DNA of 64,000 nt from contig CAUYUJ010001432.1 in the NCBI GenBank assembly GCA_963575745.1, positions 10,001 through 74,000 of the forward strand, written 5' to 3'. The translations under genes and the position numbers were made by a program. The notes under the pieces are model-generated. The model had not been told where the DNA came from. It saw only the letters and a list, made by a program, of their open reading frames with translations, and did no database searches. Shown piece after piece: positions 1 to 10,926 of the stretch. The number at the start of each line of letters is the position of its first letter. Within the stretch, counting starts at the first letter, position 1. This DNA is from Prorocentrum cordatum. Taxonomy: Eukaryota; Sar; Dinophyceae; Prorocentrales; Prorocentraceae.

Positions 1-1190
1 ACTGGCTGCCCGTCCTCGGCCTTACTGCACCTGCCTCTCTCCTCCTCGCGGGACCCTCGCCGCTGGACGGATTCCCCCCATTATCCTTCGCTGAGGGGCC
101 CTTGGCCACACTTAGGGCGTTCAGAGGTGAGAGGGGGTCCTGGCGGCGTGGGCGGCCCAAGTCGCCAACCTGCTCCGCGTCGTCGTCGCCGTGGTGCATC
201 TCGTTGTCCAGGTCATGCCTCTGGTGCTGCACGCCGGGGTCCTGTTCTGCAGCTGCCTCTCTCCTCCTCGCGCTGCCAGCGCCGCTGGACGGATCCCTCC
301 CACTATCCCTCGCCGAGGGGCCCCTGGCCACTCCTTGGGCCAGAGGTGGAAGGCGGCATGGGCGGCCCAGGTCGCTGTCGTGCACCGCGTCGTCTCCGCC
401 TTGGTCGCCGTGGTGCTCTTCGCCGTTCAGGACGTCCCGTTGGTGCTGCACGCTGCGGTCCTGGACCGCAGCTGCCTCTCTCCTCCTCACCAGGCCCTCG
501 CCGCTGGACGCGTCCCTCCCATTATCCCTCGCTGAGGGGCCCCTGGCCACTCCTGTGGTCAGAGGCGGGAGGGGTTCCTGGCGGCGTGGGCGGCCCAGGT
601 CGCCGACGTGCTCCGCGCCGTCGCCGCCGAGGTGCACCTCGTCTTCCATGTCGACCCTCTGGTGTTGCACGCCGTGGTCCTGGTCAGCAGCTGCCTCTCT
701 CCTCCTCGCGCTGCTCCGGCGCTGGACGGATCCCTCCCACTATCCCTCGCTGAGGGGCCTTTGGCCACACCTTGGGCCAGAGGTGGGAGGGGGTCCTGGC
801 AGCTTGGGCGGCCCAGGTCGCCGACGTGCTCCGCGCCGTCGCCGCCGAGGTGCACCTCGTCTTCCATGTCGACCCTCTGGTGTTGCACGCCGTGGTCCTG
901 GTCAGCAGCTGCCTCTCTCCTCCTCGCGCTGCTCCCGGCGCTGGACGGATCCCTCCCACTATCCCTCGCTGATGGGCCCCCGGCCACTCCCTGGGCCAGA
1001 GGTGGGAGGGGGTCCTGGCGGCATGGGCGGCCCAGGTCGCCGACGTGCTGCGCGCTGCGCGTGGTCGCCGCTGTGCTTCTCGCCGTCTTGGTCTCCCCGC
1101 TGGTGTAGCTCGCCGCTCTTCTCTGCGTCCTGTCTTGCTGGAGTACTCGGTGCCGTCCAGGTCCTCCACTCCTCTGCATCTGCCAATCTT
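1..1190 (-). repeat. 219-bp tandem repeat, about five copies
   Basis: The motif GGACGGATCCCTCCC recurs near 65, 287, 506, 724 and 943, giving a period of 218-222 bp. The unit is 73 codons, so several frames stay open in both directions. The most protein-like reading is on the minus strand, with a repeating acidic block (VDMEDEVHLGGDGAEHVGDL). It continues the open frame from the retroelement fragment at higher coordinates. One unit is 218 bp, so the frame slips there. This is either a repeat-bearing C-terminus or satellite DNA next to the fragment. The array runs off the left edge. Confidence 0.75.
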
Positions 1191-1199
1191 GACCATCCC

Positions 1200-2245
1200 C
1201 TGAGCAGATAGCGCCTCGAGTCGCATGAGGGCTCCTTCCTGCACGGTGCTTGCATTTTGTACGAGACCATTCCCGTCGCCAAGCGTGCGCATAGTGTGGA
1301 AACCACCTCCTCTGCCGTCCCAGCCATTTCAGCGGGTGCGTCGGGTGGGCAACGTTGCCGTGGAACTCGATGCATTTGCCTGCCGAGGGTGGTGGGCCAC
1401 CGCACTTCTGCTCGAACCACTCCGTCAAGCTGCTGAACGCCGTCGTCGCCGTCGCTGACAGGTTGTAGCACCTGTATCGCCATCCGCGTCCGCGTCCGAG
1501 CCTCACCAGGTCGTGTGTTGTGGTCGGCCTCCGTTTGGTGTCATCCCCCAGGTACAGTCGGGGCCCTGAAGAAGGAACCCTTTTCGTTGGGGAGAGGCTC
1601 CTTGTTCCTTGATTGTTTCAAAGTTTGCCTCGGGTTTCCTGGGTTTTCCATACGAAATCGAAGTTGAACTTATGGGAAAAAGGGGCCTCGTTCCTTATTT
1701 AGGGTTCCTTTCAACGCCTCGACTGTAGTCCGCCTTCAGTCTTCTCTGCGCGCGCCTCTGTTGGGTGGCCTGTATCCGTGCTTTCTTGAAGTCGCGGTGC
1801 TCTGTCGGCCTCCTCTCGATGGCGTCCTGCGCGCAGGCTGCTATCCTCGACCTCACAAGGCTTGCCGTCGCACTTACCCATTCGTAGCAGCTCATCTGGT
1901 TCTCAGGGATGGCGTGCTGCTTTGCCCCCGCGCCAGCTAGTCGGTCGGCAGCACGGCTTCCTCCCCAAGCCATCTTGGGGATGTTCTTCGCCGCTGCCTC
2001 TTCCTCCGTCAGGTGGTTGTTCAGGTGGAACATCTGGATACGATCCCGTCCACCTTCGCGGCCTTCGAGTGCGATCCGAACCCTATGCCATCCGTCACAG
2101 TTAGCGCCCACTCTGTCATTACATCCGATGCATGTGATCTCGCTGCCCGTCCAGAAGACGAGGTCCCCGCTCGTGGACTCCAGGCAGTTGATGAACGCCC
2201 ACAGCTCTGCTCGGTCGTTCGCCTGCCTTAGCCCTGGGAGGGGCC
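1200..2245 (-). pseudogene. Retroelement fragment with RNase H-like domain, interrupted by an inserted element
   Basis: Reading the minus strand from about 2245 gives DRAELWAFINCL, which matches the RNase H block carrying the second catalytic acid (AEL-W-A). After about 60 residues come WGGSRAADRLAGAGAK, like the last conserved block where the domain ends in a helix after WxGNxxAD, and then a basic tail. At 1727-1553 the frame is broken by a TA-flanked element. Deleting 173 bp (171 plus one TA) puts the two halves in the same frame. The downstream half (1552-1300) is Cys-rich (RYRCYNLS, EQKCGG, GKCIEFHGN), as in C-termini of dinoflagellate LINE ORFs. The first catalytic block (DGSC-like) is not visible upstream. 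The family assignment is by motif; the decay is inferred. Confidence 0.6.
1555..1725. mobile_element. Short TIR element with TA flanks (Tc1/mariner-like MITE), copy 1
   Basis: Ends are CAGTCGGGGC and the inverse GCCTCGACTG, directly flanked by TA on both sides (1553-1554 and 1726-1727). Inner arms AAGGAACCC and GGGTTCCTT are also inverted. The second copy at 11806-11981 is clearly homologous. It is too short to code. TA duplication plus CAGT ends is the usual Tc1/mariner or Stowaway-type arrangement. It sits inside the retroelement fragment. Confidence 0.8.
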
Positions 2246-2249
2246 CTCA

Positions 2250-3100
2250 CTTTGCTGCAAGGATCGGGAAGTTGATATGGTCTTGGCTTGCTTCCAGCAC
2301 CACCCAACTCGAGACGCAAGGACCGAGCCGAAGCTCCCCCTGGGTTCCCGCCTCCCCCCGAAGACAGGGTAGGCCGAGCCCAGAGGAGGCCCCGGGGAGA
2401 GACCACCCTCCCCGACGCCCGCCGGGCCCCGGAGCTCGGAGTCATTCCCGAGCGGCTCTTCTTCCTCGACGAAAGAGAATATCCCAGGCCTCTTGACGGC
2501 TCACAGAGCAAGGCGAACAGCACGCGTGTGAAGAGCAGCTGGAGCATCCGGCGAAGATCTCCAGCGGCGTCCCGCCGCCACCCACGCGCGACCGAGCCGC
2601 TCGGCGTAGTCCAACTCCGCCGACTCGGCCCCCCCCGCGGAGACGGCCTCCGACGACACACCACAGAGCGCCTCCTATGAGAGCCGACCTGCTCCATCCA
2701 GCTTGAGCAGGGCCGAGGGTCAGAGGGCGCCTTCCTCTGCAGGACCACCAAAAACGGACGTCAAGGTGTTCAAACGCCTCGCCCGTTAAGCCAACGAAGA
2801 TGTGCAACGCCCAACCGTTCGCTTGTGTCCGAAGTGTTGGCTTGACGCCGCCTGCGCCCCTTGACGCCCGTTTGGGGTGTTCTGCAGACCTGACCCCCCA
2901 GTCCCACTCAACACCCAGCTCCATGACGCCCGCCAGGTGCGCAGACGACTACGAACGAGGTATCACTTTGCATCGCTCGGACGTGTGCGCTTCTCTCGAC
3001 GAGGCCGGCGCCAGAAAATCTGGACCACCTTGCAGCAGCTGGGTCCCCCTGGGGGAAGCAAGAAGCGCACGACGCCAGACAGTGGACGGCGAGTGGACGC
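2250..3100. other. No convincing gene
   Basis: GC-rich sequence with overlapping open frames on both strands but no recognisable domain. Some may be decayed upstream sequence of the minus-strand retroelement. The motif CATCGCTCGGACGTGTG near 2970 recurs at about 23972 and 24090. Confidence 0.4.
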
Positions 3101-3612
3101 CCAAGGGCGCCCTCGAGGGCGCGAAGTTATTCGCGCTTCGCGGTCCTCGTTCCTTCTCCCCCTCCTCCTCGTCCTCCTATTCTCCCTTTGGGAGGGCGGC
3201 GCGAGAGCGCGAAGTTATTCGCGCTTCGCGCAGCGCGAAGCGCGAAGTTGGGAGCCCTAGAGACAATGGACGGCGAGTGGACGCCCGAGCGATGGCAAGA
3301 TCGCACGGCGAGCCGCCGCAGGCCCCACGAGAACTTTTGCCACGGCCGCGCCCCGCGCCGGGCTCCGACCGACGCGCTGCGCCCCTTCGAGGTGCGCGCG
3401 CCGACCCCCGGGGCGGCAGGGTTGCGAGGGAGGGGGGAGGCGGGATGGAGCAAGGGCGCCCTCGAGGGCGCGAAGTTATTCGCGCTTCGCGCTTCGCCGT
3501 CCTCCTTCCTCCTCCCCCTCCTCCTCGTCCTCCTCTTCTCCCCCTTGGGGGGCGGCGCGAGAGCGCGAAGTTATTCGCGCTTCGCGCTTCGCGCAGCGCG
3601 AAGCGCGAACTT
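3100..3612. repeat. Palindromic GCGCGAAGTTATTCGCGC repeats
   Basis: The block GGGCGCCCTCGAGGGCGCG followed by AAGTTATTCGCGCTTCGCG occurs at about 3105 and 3452. The second half occurs again at about 3210 and 3565. Each is self-complementary and would form hairpins. CT-rich runs separate the copies. Confidence 0.7.
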
Positions 3613-3840
3613 AGGAGCCCTTGATGGAGCAGGACGCGAGGGGGGGACGAGGAGGAGGGGGGGAGGGGGGAAGGCAGTCGGTGGGAGGGGGGCGACGACG
3701 ACGACGACTCGACGACGAGGACGACAACCTCCTCCGGTGATCCCTGGAGGCTCTCAGGAGTCCTTCGGGGCTTCTGTGGGCTTCAAGCAGTGCCAACATA
3801 GATCAAGCACTGCGATCCTCGAACCTTGAACCTCTCCTCC
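3613..3840. other. G-rich and CGA-rich stretch, no gene
   Basis: Runs of GGGGGAGG followed by CGACGACGA. No credible coding sequence. Confidence 0.4.
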
Positions 3841-3841
3841 T

Positions 3842-3944
3842 CATCCTTGTCCTCCTCCTCCTCCTCCCTCCTCCTCCTCCTCCTCCTCCTCCTCATCATC
3901 ATCTCATCATCATCATCATCATCATATCATCATGCTGATCCGTG

Positions 3945-4037
<93 letters not shown>

Positions 4038-4420
4038 TCCCACTTCTCCTTCTCCTCCTCCTCCTCCTCCTCCTGGTCCTCCTTCTCCTCCCCGTCCTCC
4101 TCCTTCTCCTCCTCCTCTTCTTCATTACGCGTCATCCTCCTCTTTCTCCTCATCATCATCCTCTTCCTCCTCATCTTCTTCCTCCTCCTCCTCGTTGTCC
4201 TCCTCTTCCTTCTTCTGCCTTTTCTGTTGTTCCTCTTCCAGCTGCTCCTCCTGCTGTCCCTACTGTTCCTCCTGCTTCGCCTTTCCTTCTTTCTCTCACA
4301 TTCCCCCTCTTCCCCCTCCTCCCCGCTCGTTCCACCTGCCACTCCTGCTTCTGCTGCAGCTGCTCTTCCTCCTTCTCCTTCTCCTCACGATCGCCCTCAT
4401 CCAATTTCTCCTCCCCCCTA
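3842..4420. repeat. CTC and CAT microsatellites
   Basis: (CTC)n, then uninterrupted (CAT)n at about 3940-4035, then degenerate CTC/CTT. Open frames here read as poly-His, poly-Ser or poly-Leu and are not genes. Confidence 0.9.
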
Positions 4421-4439
4421 CTCCTCCACTCCAGCAGTT

Positions 4440-5150
4440 CAACAACATGCGTACTGCTCTCCCTCCACCGCCGAATGGTCCCGACGATCTCCCGCCCCCT
4501 CCGCTATCCATTGTTTTACACACCGGATTCCAAACGTTGTGTTGCTTAGGGTTTTCAAAGTTCGACTGTTTCCGGCGCTCCACAATGGTGTTGCCGCTGC
4601 ATCGTGGGCGCCATTTTCGGATCGGCGTTTTCCTCCCGTCGTTCTGGGCGGTTCTCTCGCCCCAGCCTGGGCGACGGTGTTTGGATCCGAGTCCTGCTTC
4701 ACTGTGGTCCGCCCTCGTTTCCCCTCCGCTTTCCCATGGTGCTGCGCCTCCCGCTCCGGCCACGCCAGGTCGTGTTGCTGCTGTCCGTCTCGCTCCGCCG
4801 CGGGCCACCTTTCTGAATCCGAGTCTGTCTTCATCGTTGCCGCCCCCTCAAATTCCCTCCTCCGCCTTTCTCTGGTCCTGCTTTTCCTCCCGATCCGTCC
4901 ACTTAAGCGCTTGCTGCTGTTGCTCGTCCTCATCCTGTTCCTCCCGTTCATCCTCTTGAACATCCACCACCTCCTCCTGTGCACATTGCTCCCTTTTTTC
5001 CGACTGCGCACAAGCACGAAGTGGCCTTTTTGGGGGAGTCGCGGGGCGGTCATGACACGCGTCCACGGGTAGAGAAAAGTCAGCGCCATGGGGAGGGTTG
5101 GGAAGGAATTGGATGTCAGATGAGGCGCGAGCACACCTAGTTTGTCTCGA
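4440..5150. repeat. Dispersed repeat of about 650-700 bp, copy 1
   Basis: Diverged copy of 9620-10270. Shared landmarks in order: a CAAC/ACTCTCCCT start, TTTTTACAC-GGATTCC, CATTTTCGGATCGG, CGTTCTCGCCCCAGC, then ACACGCGTCC-CGG-TAGAGAAA and CAGCGCCATGG near the right end. Both copies follow trinucleotide microsatellites. No intact coding frame was found. Confidence 0.65.
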
Positions 5151-5641
5151 TCCTCCCTCTCCGCGCGCCTGAGCGTGCATGAAAGAGGAACAGACGGAGA
5201 GACAGAAGAGGAAGAGCGCAGCTCCATGAGTACAATTGGTCCCGATCTCTGTGCGGCCTGTGGCGTCAGCCAACGCCACCCTCCCTCTTACAGACAGGGA
5301 GACCCGACCTTCACGACCAGGCCCCAGCAGCCCACCGTAGCAGGCCAGCCGGAGAAGGAGGAGGAAGAGAAGGGGAGAGGAGGGAGGGACGAACAGGATC
5401 ATCATGACCGAGCTTCTGGGTCTACGAGCGGGCGGGCCTCCACCAGCCAGTCCTTCGGGGGTGAAGGATCTGTCTGTGGAGACACACCCTCTGCTGGGGG
5501 GAAGCCCCAACTCGCAGCCTGAACGTGTCACGGGTGACGCAGTAGAGAGGGGGGGAGGGACGAGGAGGACCCGCAAACTCGGCGTCTTGATGTGTGAAAT
5601 GAGGTGCAGGCTCCCCGAAGTCCTGACTTGTCCAACAAGCC

Positions 5642-5790
5642 CCTGGCCTCCTCCTCCTCCTCCTCCTTCTCGTCCTTCTCCTCCCCCTCCTCCACCCCCT
5701 GCTCCTCCTCCCCCTCCCCCTCCCCCTCCCCCTCCTCCTCCCCCTCCTCCTCCCCCTCCTCCTCTCCCTCCCCCTCTCCAAGAAGCCGAT
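5642..5790. repeat. CCT microsatellite
   Basis: (CCT)n with CCCCCT interruptions. Confidence 0.9.
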
Positions 5791-5928
5791 GGGCACCTCG
5801 GTCCTCCCCTGCCTCCACGGAGCAGCGCCCCCCCCATGGCCAGGCGGCGCCGCCCTGGCAGCCCCGCGGGCGGCCCAGGGCCGCGGCCGCCCCGAGGACG
5901 GGCGGCCAGGGGCGCGGGTTCAGCCGGG

Positions 5929-6249
5929 CATGTCCCTTTGCAGGAAGGGTGTCAAGAAATAGGCAGAACATAGTCTTAAGTCGGGCCTGTCCCTCCACAG
6001 GGGGGGAGATTCTCAGAAGCTGTCCAAAAATAGTCAGGGGACTCTTTTTTGATGATTTGTTGGCAATTTGGGAGCATTTCTGGAGTATTCTTTATTGTTC
6101 GTCGAAGTCCCCCTGTAGGGGGACACGTCCGACTTAAACATAGTCTGGAAGCTATGGTTTGGCTACTTCTGACAGTTTTGGAGTATTGCTGTTACTGTTT
6201 TTTCATCGCTCGTCCAGAGTCCTCCTGTAGGAGGACATGCCCGACCCAA
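5929..6249. mobile_element. TTAAGTCGG-family MITE, outer copy
   Basis: Left end TTCAGCCGGGCATGTCCC, right end with inverse GGACATGCCCGACCCAA. Flanking 8-mers are GGCGCGGG and GGCTCGGG (7 of 8 equal). A second member of the same family sits inside it at 5976-6137. Confidence 0.75.
5976..6137. mobile_element. TTAAGTCGG-family MITE nested in the outer copy
   Basis: Ends are TTAAGTCGGGCCTGTCCC and the inverse ending CCGACTTAA. The 8-mer ACATAGTC is a perfect duplication at 5968-5975 and 6138-6145. Subterminal CCACAGGGGG and CCCCTGTAGGGGG are inverted. It is 162 bp with no coding. This copy defines the family ends and duplication length best. Confidence 0.85.
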
Positions 6250-6423
6250 GGCTCGGGGTGCTGCAGGAAATGGCCCTGGCCCGGGGTGTCCCGATCTGAG
6301 ACAACACAGTCTCTTGCTTGCTTGCCTGGCTTCGTCTTACCCAGAGGCCAGACCCTGGATCCCTGGATCCCGACCCGAGCCAGACGCCAGCTTCCTCGCC
6401 GAGTACACATGCAGCTTTTCAGA

Positions 6424-6675
6424 GAGGGGAGGAGGAGGAGGAGGAGGAGGAGGAGGAGGAGGAGGAGGAGGAGGAGGAGGAGGAGGGAGGAGGAGGAGCT
6501 GGAGGAGGAGGAGGAGGAGGAGGAGGAGGAGGAGGAGGAGGAGCGCGAGGAGGAGGAGGGGAGAGCAGGAGGAGGAGCAAAGAGGAGGGGGAGAGGAGGG
6601 AGGAGCAGGAGGAGGAGGAGGAGGAGGAGGAGGAGGAGCAGGAGGAGGAGGAGGAGGAGGAGGAGGAGCCGTTTG
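6424..6675. repeat. GGA microsatellite
   Basis: About 250 bp of (GGA)n with few interruptions. Confidence 0.95.
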
Positions 6676-6824
6676 CGTGAAGTTCATTAGCTTCTGGGGT
6701 TGGCCGAGCCGTTGAGCTCGGAGTTGAGATAATCGCATAATTCGGCTTGCTTTTGCACGAAACGCGTCATCACGCATGCAGTGGGGTCACTGTGCACCGT
6801 GTCCCCAATACCCTAGGCAGGTCA

Positions 6825-7610
6825 GTGTGCCAGAAGCAGGGCTGTTAGGGCCAGGGACTACGGACCACTGCATAGCAAGTTCGCGGTAGCCCCTGACCCG
6901 CTGATTCGACTGGATCAGCAAGCCAGCCATACAGAACAGGGTGGCCCTCCACCCGCGGGGCCTTGGCCTCTAACTCCATCCTCCGAAACCCCGCCCTAAG
7001 GAGGCTTAGGGCGGGGTTTTATTTTGAGCGCTCCCAGGTGCCCGATTGGAGCCAAAATCTTGGGTGCCCGATTGCAGCCTAAATCTGGGGTGCCCGATTT
7101 GAACCAAAATCCAGGGCCCTCGTGAGCCAGAGATTGCTGCATGAGAGTCGTACGATCGTTTCGTACGGGAGGTATCCATGACGTTTGTTGTACGCGCAGA
7201 GACATGACGTCTCCTAGAGCTGGGGCTTCGGCCCCACAAGAGTTACCCGCGCAGCAAGGCTGTAAGGGCCAGGGACTACGGACCACCACTGCATAGCAAG
7301 TTCGCGGTAACCCCTGGCCCGCTGATTCAACCAGATCAGCAAGCCAACCATATTGCGTGACTGTAGAAGGCCAGAGATTGCTGCATGAGAGTCGTACGAT
7401 CGCTTCGTACGGGATGTATCCATGATGTTAGTTGTACGTGCAGAGACATGACGTCTCCTAGAGCTGGGGCTTCGCCCCACAAGAGCTACCCGCGCAGCAA
7501 GGCTGTTAGGACCAGGGACTACGGACCACTGCATAGCAAGTTCGCGGTAGCCCCTGGCCCGCTGATTCGACCGGATCAGCAAGCCAACCATACTGTGTGA
7601 CTGTAGAAGA
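6825..7610 (+). repeat. Tandem unit of about 240 bp carrying several hairpins
   Basis: The block GGGACTACGGACCAC to GCAAGTTCGCGGTA recurs near 6850, 7272 and 7515. Each is bounded by complementary GGGCCAGGG and CCCTGGCCC (a few substitutions). Each is followed by a CTGATTCG-CGGATCAG stem and, in two units, by CGTACG-CGTACG and TGGGGCTTCGCCCCA stems. No protein frame is conserved. Candidate structured RNA or hairpin satellite. Confidence 0.65.
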
Positions 7611-7753
7611 AGTGAGTTTCGAGAGATTCCGAGCGAGTGTAATGATGCGTGCACGTGCGATGTAAACAATGTTTGCAAGACGCTAACTATACCATGCGTC
7701 TGCTGCCACTCGTCCTGCTGCCCTGACCAAGCAGAGGAAAAAAGAGCCACACT

Positions 7754-8460
7754 TTGTTGTGGCATCCTGTTTCATGTCGCTTTCGCGGCCTTGCTAAAAA
7801 CTGCGGCCGTCCAGACCGTTACTCTGGCCACTGGCATCAACATGCGACTGGAACGTTCGCGGCGTCCAACCTCGCAAGGGGAAGTCACCCCGATGGGGCG
7901 ACGCCCCGTTTGTGCCGCTATCGCGCGGCACAGGTGCTAGTATGTGCAGAGAGGCAGCCATCTTCACAGGGGGTCCCCCCCGAAGTGGCACTCAGCACGC
8001 AAGCGTCGCAGGCTGCCTGCATGGGCTGGGGCCCCTGCCGCTTTGCCACACCTACGCTGGGGCTGCAGCTCCCAGCGTTCGCCCGACCTGCCAGTGTCCC
8101 TGCACTAAGTGCAAGAGCCCCGGAATTCAGCGGCGGGGAAGCAATCGGGCCCACCTTGGGATCCGCTTCTTCCCCGGAGGGGAACCGCTGGGCAGTGCAC
8201 GCCAGGAGTCACATTGCGGACCACTGCTGCGGCAAGTTCGCTCCCCCAATATGGGATGCCACCCCGTAGGAGCCCCGATTCGACAGGATCACTTTGGGGC
8301 ATGGGGTGAGGAGGGGGTGGCGGCCAGCGAAATCGATAAAGAGGTGGGACATCGACGGGTGTTCCTCACTGAGCACCTCAGTATCGTGGCTATCCGTTAT
8401 CCCCCAGCTTTAGTCTGCGCGGCGGACACCCGCATCGGCCAGACCCCGCCCCCCTAGGGG
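7754..8460. other. Intergenic; diverged hairpin unit at about 8215-8300
   Basis: GCGGACCACTGCTGCGGCAAGTTCGC followed by CCGATTCGACAGGATCAC resembles the 6825-7610 unit. Open frames here show no recognisable domain. Confidence 0.4.
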
Positions 8461-8504
8461 CTGAGGTGCGAGTGCACGACCCGCTGACTAAAGATACATC
8501 CGAG

Positions 8505-8745
8505 ACAATCCTCCTCCTCCTCCTCCTCCTCCTCCTCCTCCTCTCCTCCTCCTCCTCCTCCTCCTCCTCCTCCTCCTTTTCCTCCTCCTCCTCCTCCTCC
8601 TCCTCCTCCTCCTCCTCCTCCTCCTTCTCTTCTCCTCGTCCTCCTTCTCCTCGTCCTCCTCGTTCTCCTCGTCCTCCTCAGGCTCCTCTTCCTCCTCGGC
8701 CTCCTTCTCCTCCTTCTCCTCCTCTTCCTCCTCCTGGCAGCACCG
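8505..8745. repeat. CCT microsatellite
   Basis: Long (CCT)n grading into CTTCTCCTCGTC repeats. Confidence 0.95.
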
Positions 8746-8838
8746 CGGTGGCCCCCAAAGAAGCGGCGCGGTGATCGCATTGTGTGGCCCCGGGGTCGCT
8801 CGGACACGTACGTTTTTTCGAAGGGAAAATGCCGCGAG

Positions 8839-9023
8839 CATATACTTGTTGCGCTCCGCGCGGATTTCTTGGATCCGCGCTGGACCCCCTCCCTGGCGCG
8901 CGGAGCGCGCCAGGGGAGGCGCCGGAGGCGCCGCCTGGGGGGCCTCCCCTGGCGCGCTCCGCGCGCCAGGGAGGGGGTCCAGCGCTGATCCAAGAAATCC
9001 GCACGGAGCACCAACAATTTATG
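8839..9023. mobile_element. GC-rich foldback element, copy 1
   Basis: Two long inverted arms. The left runs ACTTGTTGCGCTCCGCGCGG, TTTCTTGGATC, CTGGACCCCCTCCCTGG. The right is the near-exact reverse complement ending CACGGAGCACCAACAATT. The loop is GC-rich. Relatives lie at 11607, 20281, 44735 and a weak one at 48572. Confidence 0.75.
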
Positions 9024-9089
9024 TTAGTGTCGTTATGTATTTTTCTATTGTAGTGGCCTCTGGCCAGTGCCGCCGATCTGGGGCGCTCC

Positions 9090-9090
9090 A

Positions 9091-9170
<80 letters not shown>

Positions 9171-9448
9171 CGATGACGATGCTGATGCTGATGCTGATGG
9201 TGATGCTGATTATGCTGATGATGATGCTGATGATGATGAGATGTGATGATGATGATGCTGCTGATGATGCTGCTGATTATGTTGATGATGATGATGACGA
9301 TGGTGGTGGTGGTCGTGGTGGTGGTGATGATGATGATGCTGATGCTGATGATGACGATGACGATGCTGATGCTGATGCTGATGCTGATGCTGATGAGGAT
9401 GAGGATGAGGATGAGATGAGGATGAGGATGAGGATGAGGATGAGGATG

Positions 9449-9529
<81 letters not shown>

Positions 9530-9560
9530 GGTGGTGATGGTGATGGTGATGGTGATGGTG
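9090..9560. repeat. GAT microsatellite
   Basis: Nearly 470 bp of (GAT)n with GCT, GGT and GAG variants. Frames read as poly-Met, poly-Asp or poly-His. Confidence 0.95.
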
Positions 9561-9619
9561 ATGATCCCGCCGCCCCCCACCCCCCTCCTCACTCCTGTCC
9601 CCTCTCCCCTCTCTCCTGT

Positions 9620-10270
9620 ACAATTACTCAATATGAATACTACTCTCCCTCTTCCCCCGATGGCGGCCTGAAAGTATTCGACCCCCCCCCCGCGTACTGT
9701 TTTTTTACACAGGATTCCCGGGAGTTGGGTTTTCGCCTGCGTTTTTTTTCAAAATGCTGCTCTCGCTGAGGCGCCGGCCTCATTTCTGCTCCCGAATCGT
9801 TCCGAATCGTGCTCCCGCTGCAGCGTGGGCCTCATTTTCGGATCGGTGTTTGGCCTCCGTCGTTCAGGATGGCGTTCTCGCCCCAGCGCGGGCCTCTTTC
9901 TCGCGCGCCCATCCGCCCGCCACCACCGCGCCGCACCACCACCACCACCACCACCCCACCACCACCACCACCACCACCACCACCACCACCACCAGCAGCA
10001 GCAGCACCACCACCACCACCACCACCACCAGCGCCGCACCACCACCACCACCACCACCACCACCACCACCACCAACCCACGCACCACGCACGCACGCACG
10101 CACACACGCACGCACGCACGCACGCGCACCACCACCCACTACGCACGCGCGCGCGGAGCCACAGGTCCGCTACGACACGCGTCCGCGGATAGAGAAAATC
10201 AGCGCCATGGTAATGGATGGGAGGGAGGGGTAGGACGTCAGATATGACGCGAGCGCACCTAGCTTGCCCC
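9620..10270. repeat. Dispersed repeat of about 650-700 bp, copy 2
   Basis: Counterpart of 4440-5150. It contains an expanded (CAC)n and CGCA tract at 9925-10150 that the other copy lacks. The right end ACACGCGTCCGCGGATAGAGAAA and CAGCGCCATGG is well kept. Confidence 0.65.
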
Positions 10271-10700
10271 CCCCTCTCTCCTTTCCCCCCCCCCTCTCTC
10301 CTGTCCCCACCCCTCTCCTGTCCCCCCCCCCCCTCTCCTGGCCCCACCCCCCCTCTCTCCTGTCCACCCCCCCTCCTCCCCTTGCAGCGCGCCCATCTGC
10401 AAAGCGGACCCTCCCGTCTTTGCCTGCAGCTCCCGCTCCCCCTCTCTCCTGTCCACCCCCCCTTCCTCTCCCCCCCCCCCTCTCTTCTGTCCCCCCCCCC
10501 TCCTGTCCCTCCCCCCCCTCTCCTGTCCACCCCCCCTCCTCCCCTTGCAGAGCGCCCATCTGCAAAGCGGACCCTCCCGCCTTTCCCTGCAGCTCCCGCT
10601 CCTGCCTGAGAGGGCCCCCCCCCCTTTGCAGCCCCCCCCCCCCCCTGGCAGAGCGCCCCCCAACCCCTCCTGCCCTCACCCTTGCAGAGCAAAACTCCAG
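10271..10700. repeat. C-tract and CCCCTCTCTCCTGTCC repeats
   Basis: Degenerate tandem CCCCCCTCTCCTGTCC. The block CCTTGCAGAGCGCCCATCTG with its continuation CAAAGCGGACCCTCCCG is repeated at about 10380 and 10545. No gene. Confidence 0.75.
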
Positions 10701-10926
10701 GGGGGGGGGAGGGGGGCGAAATCGAGGGGGGGGAGGACTGGCAGGGGTGGGGGGAGGTGCCGAGCACCGAATTCGTCAGTCAATGAGGTCCCCCCCTCCT
10801 CCCCCCCTTCCCAAGCAGAACTGCAGCTCATGCTGCAGCAGAGCTTCGGCTGAGACTTCTGAAACTCACACTCCAGATCGGCGGATGTTCTACCCGGGGG
10901 ATTCCACCGCGAGGCATCCTGGATCA

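Noticed and set aside
3932-9640. Long open frames rich in His, Asp, Met, Ser or Leu over CAT/GAT and CCT tracts
   Set aside because: They follow directly from trinucleotide repeats, are open in several frames on both strands and carry no domain.
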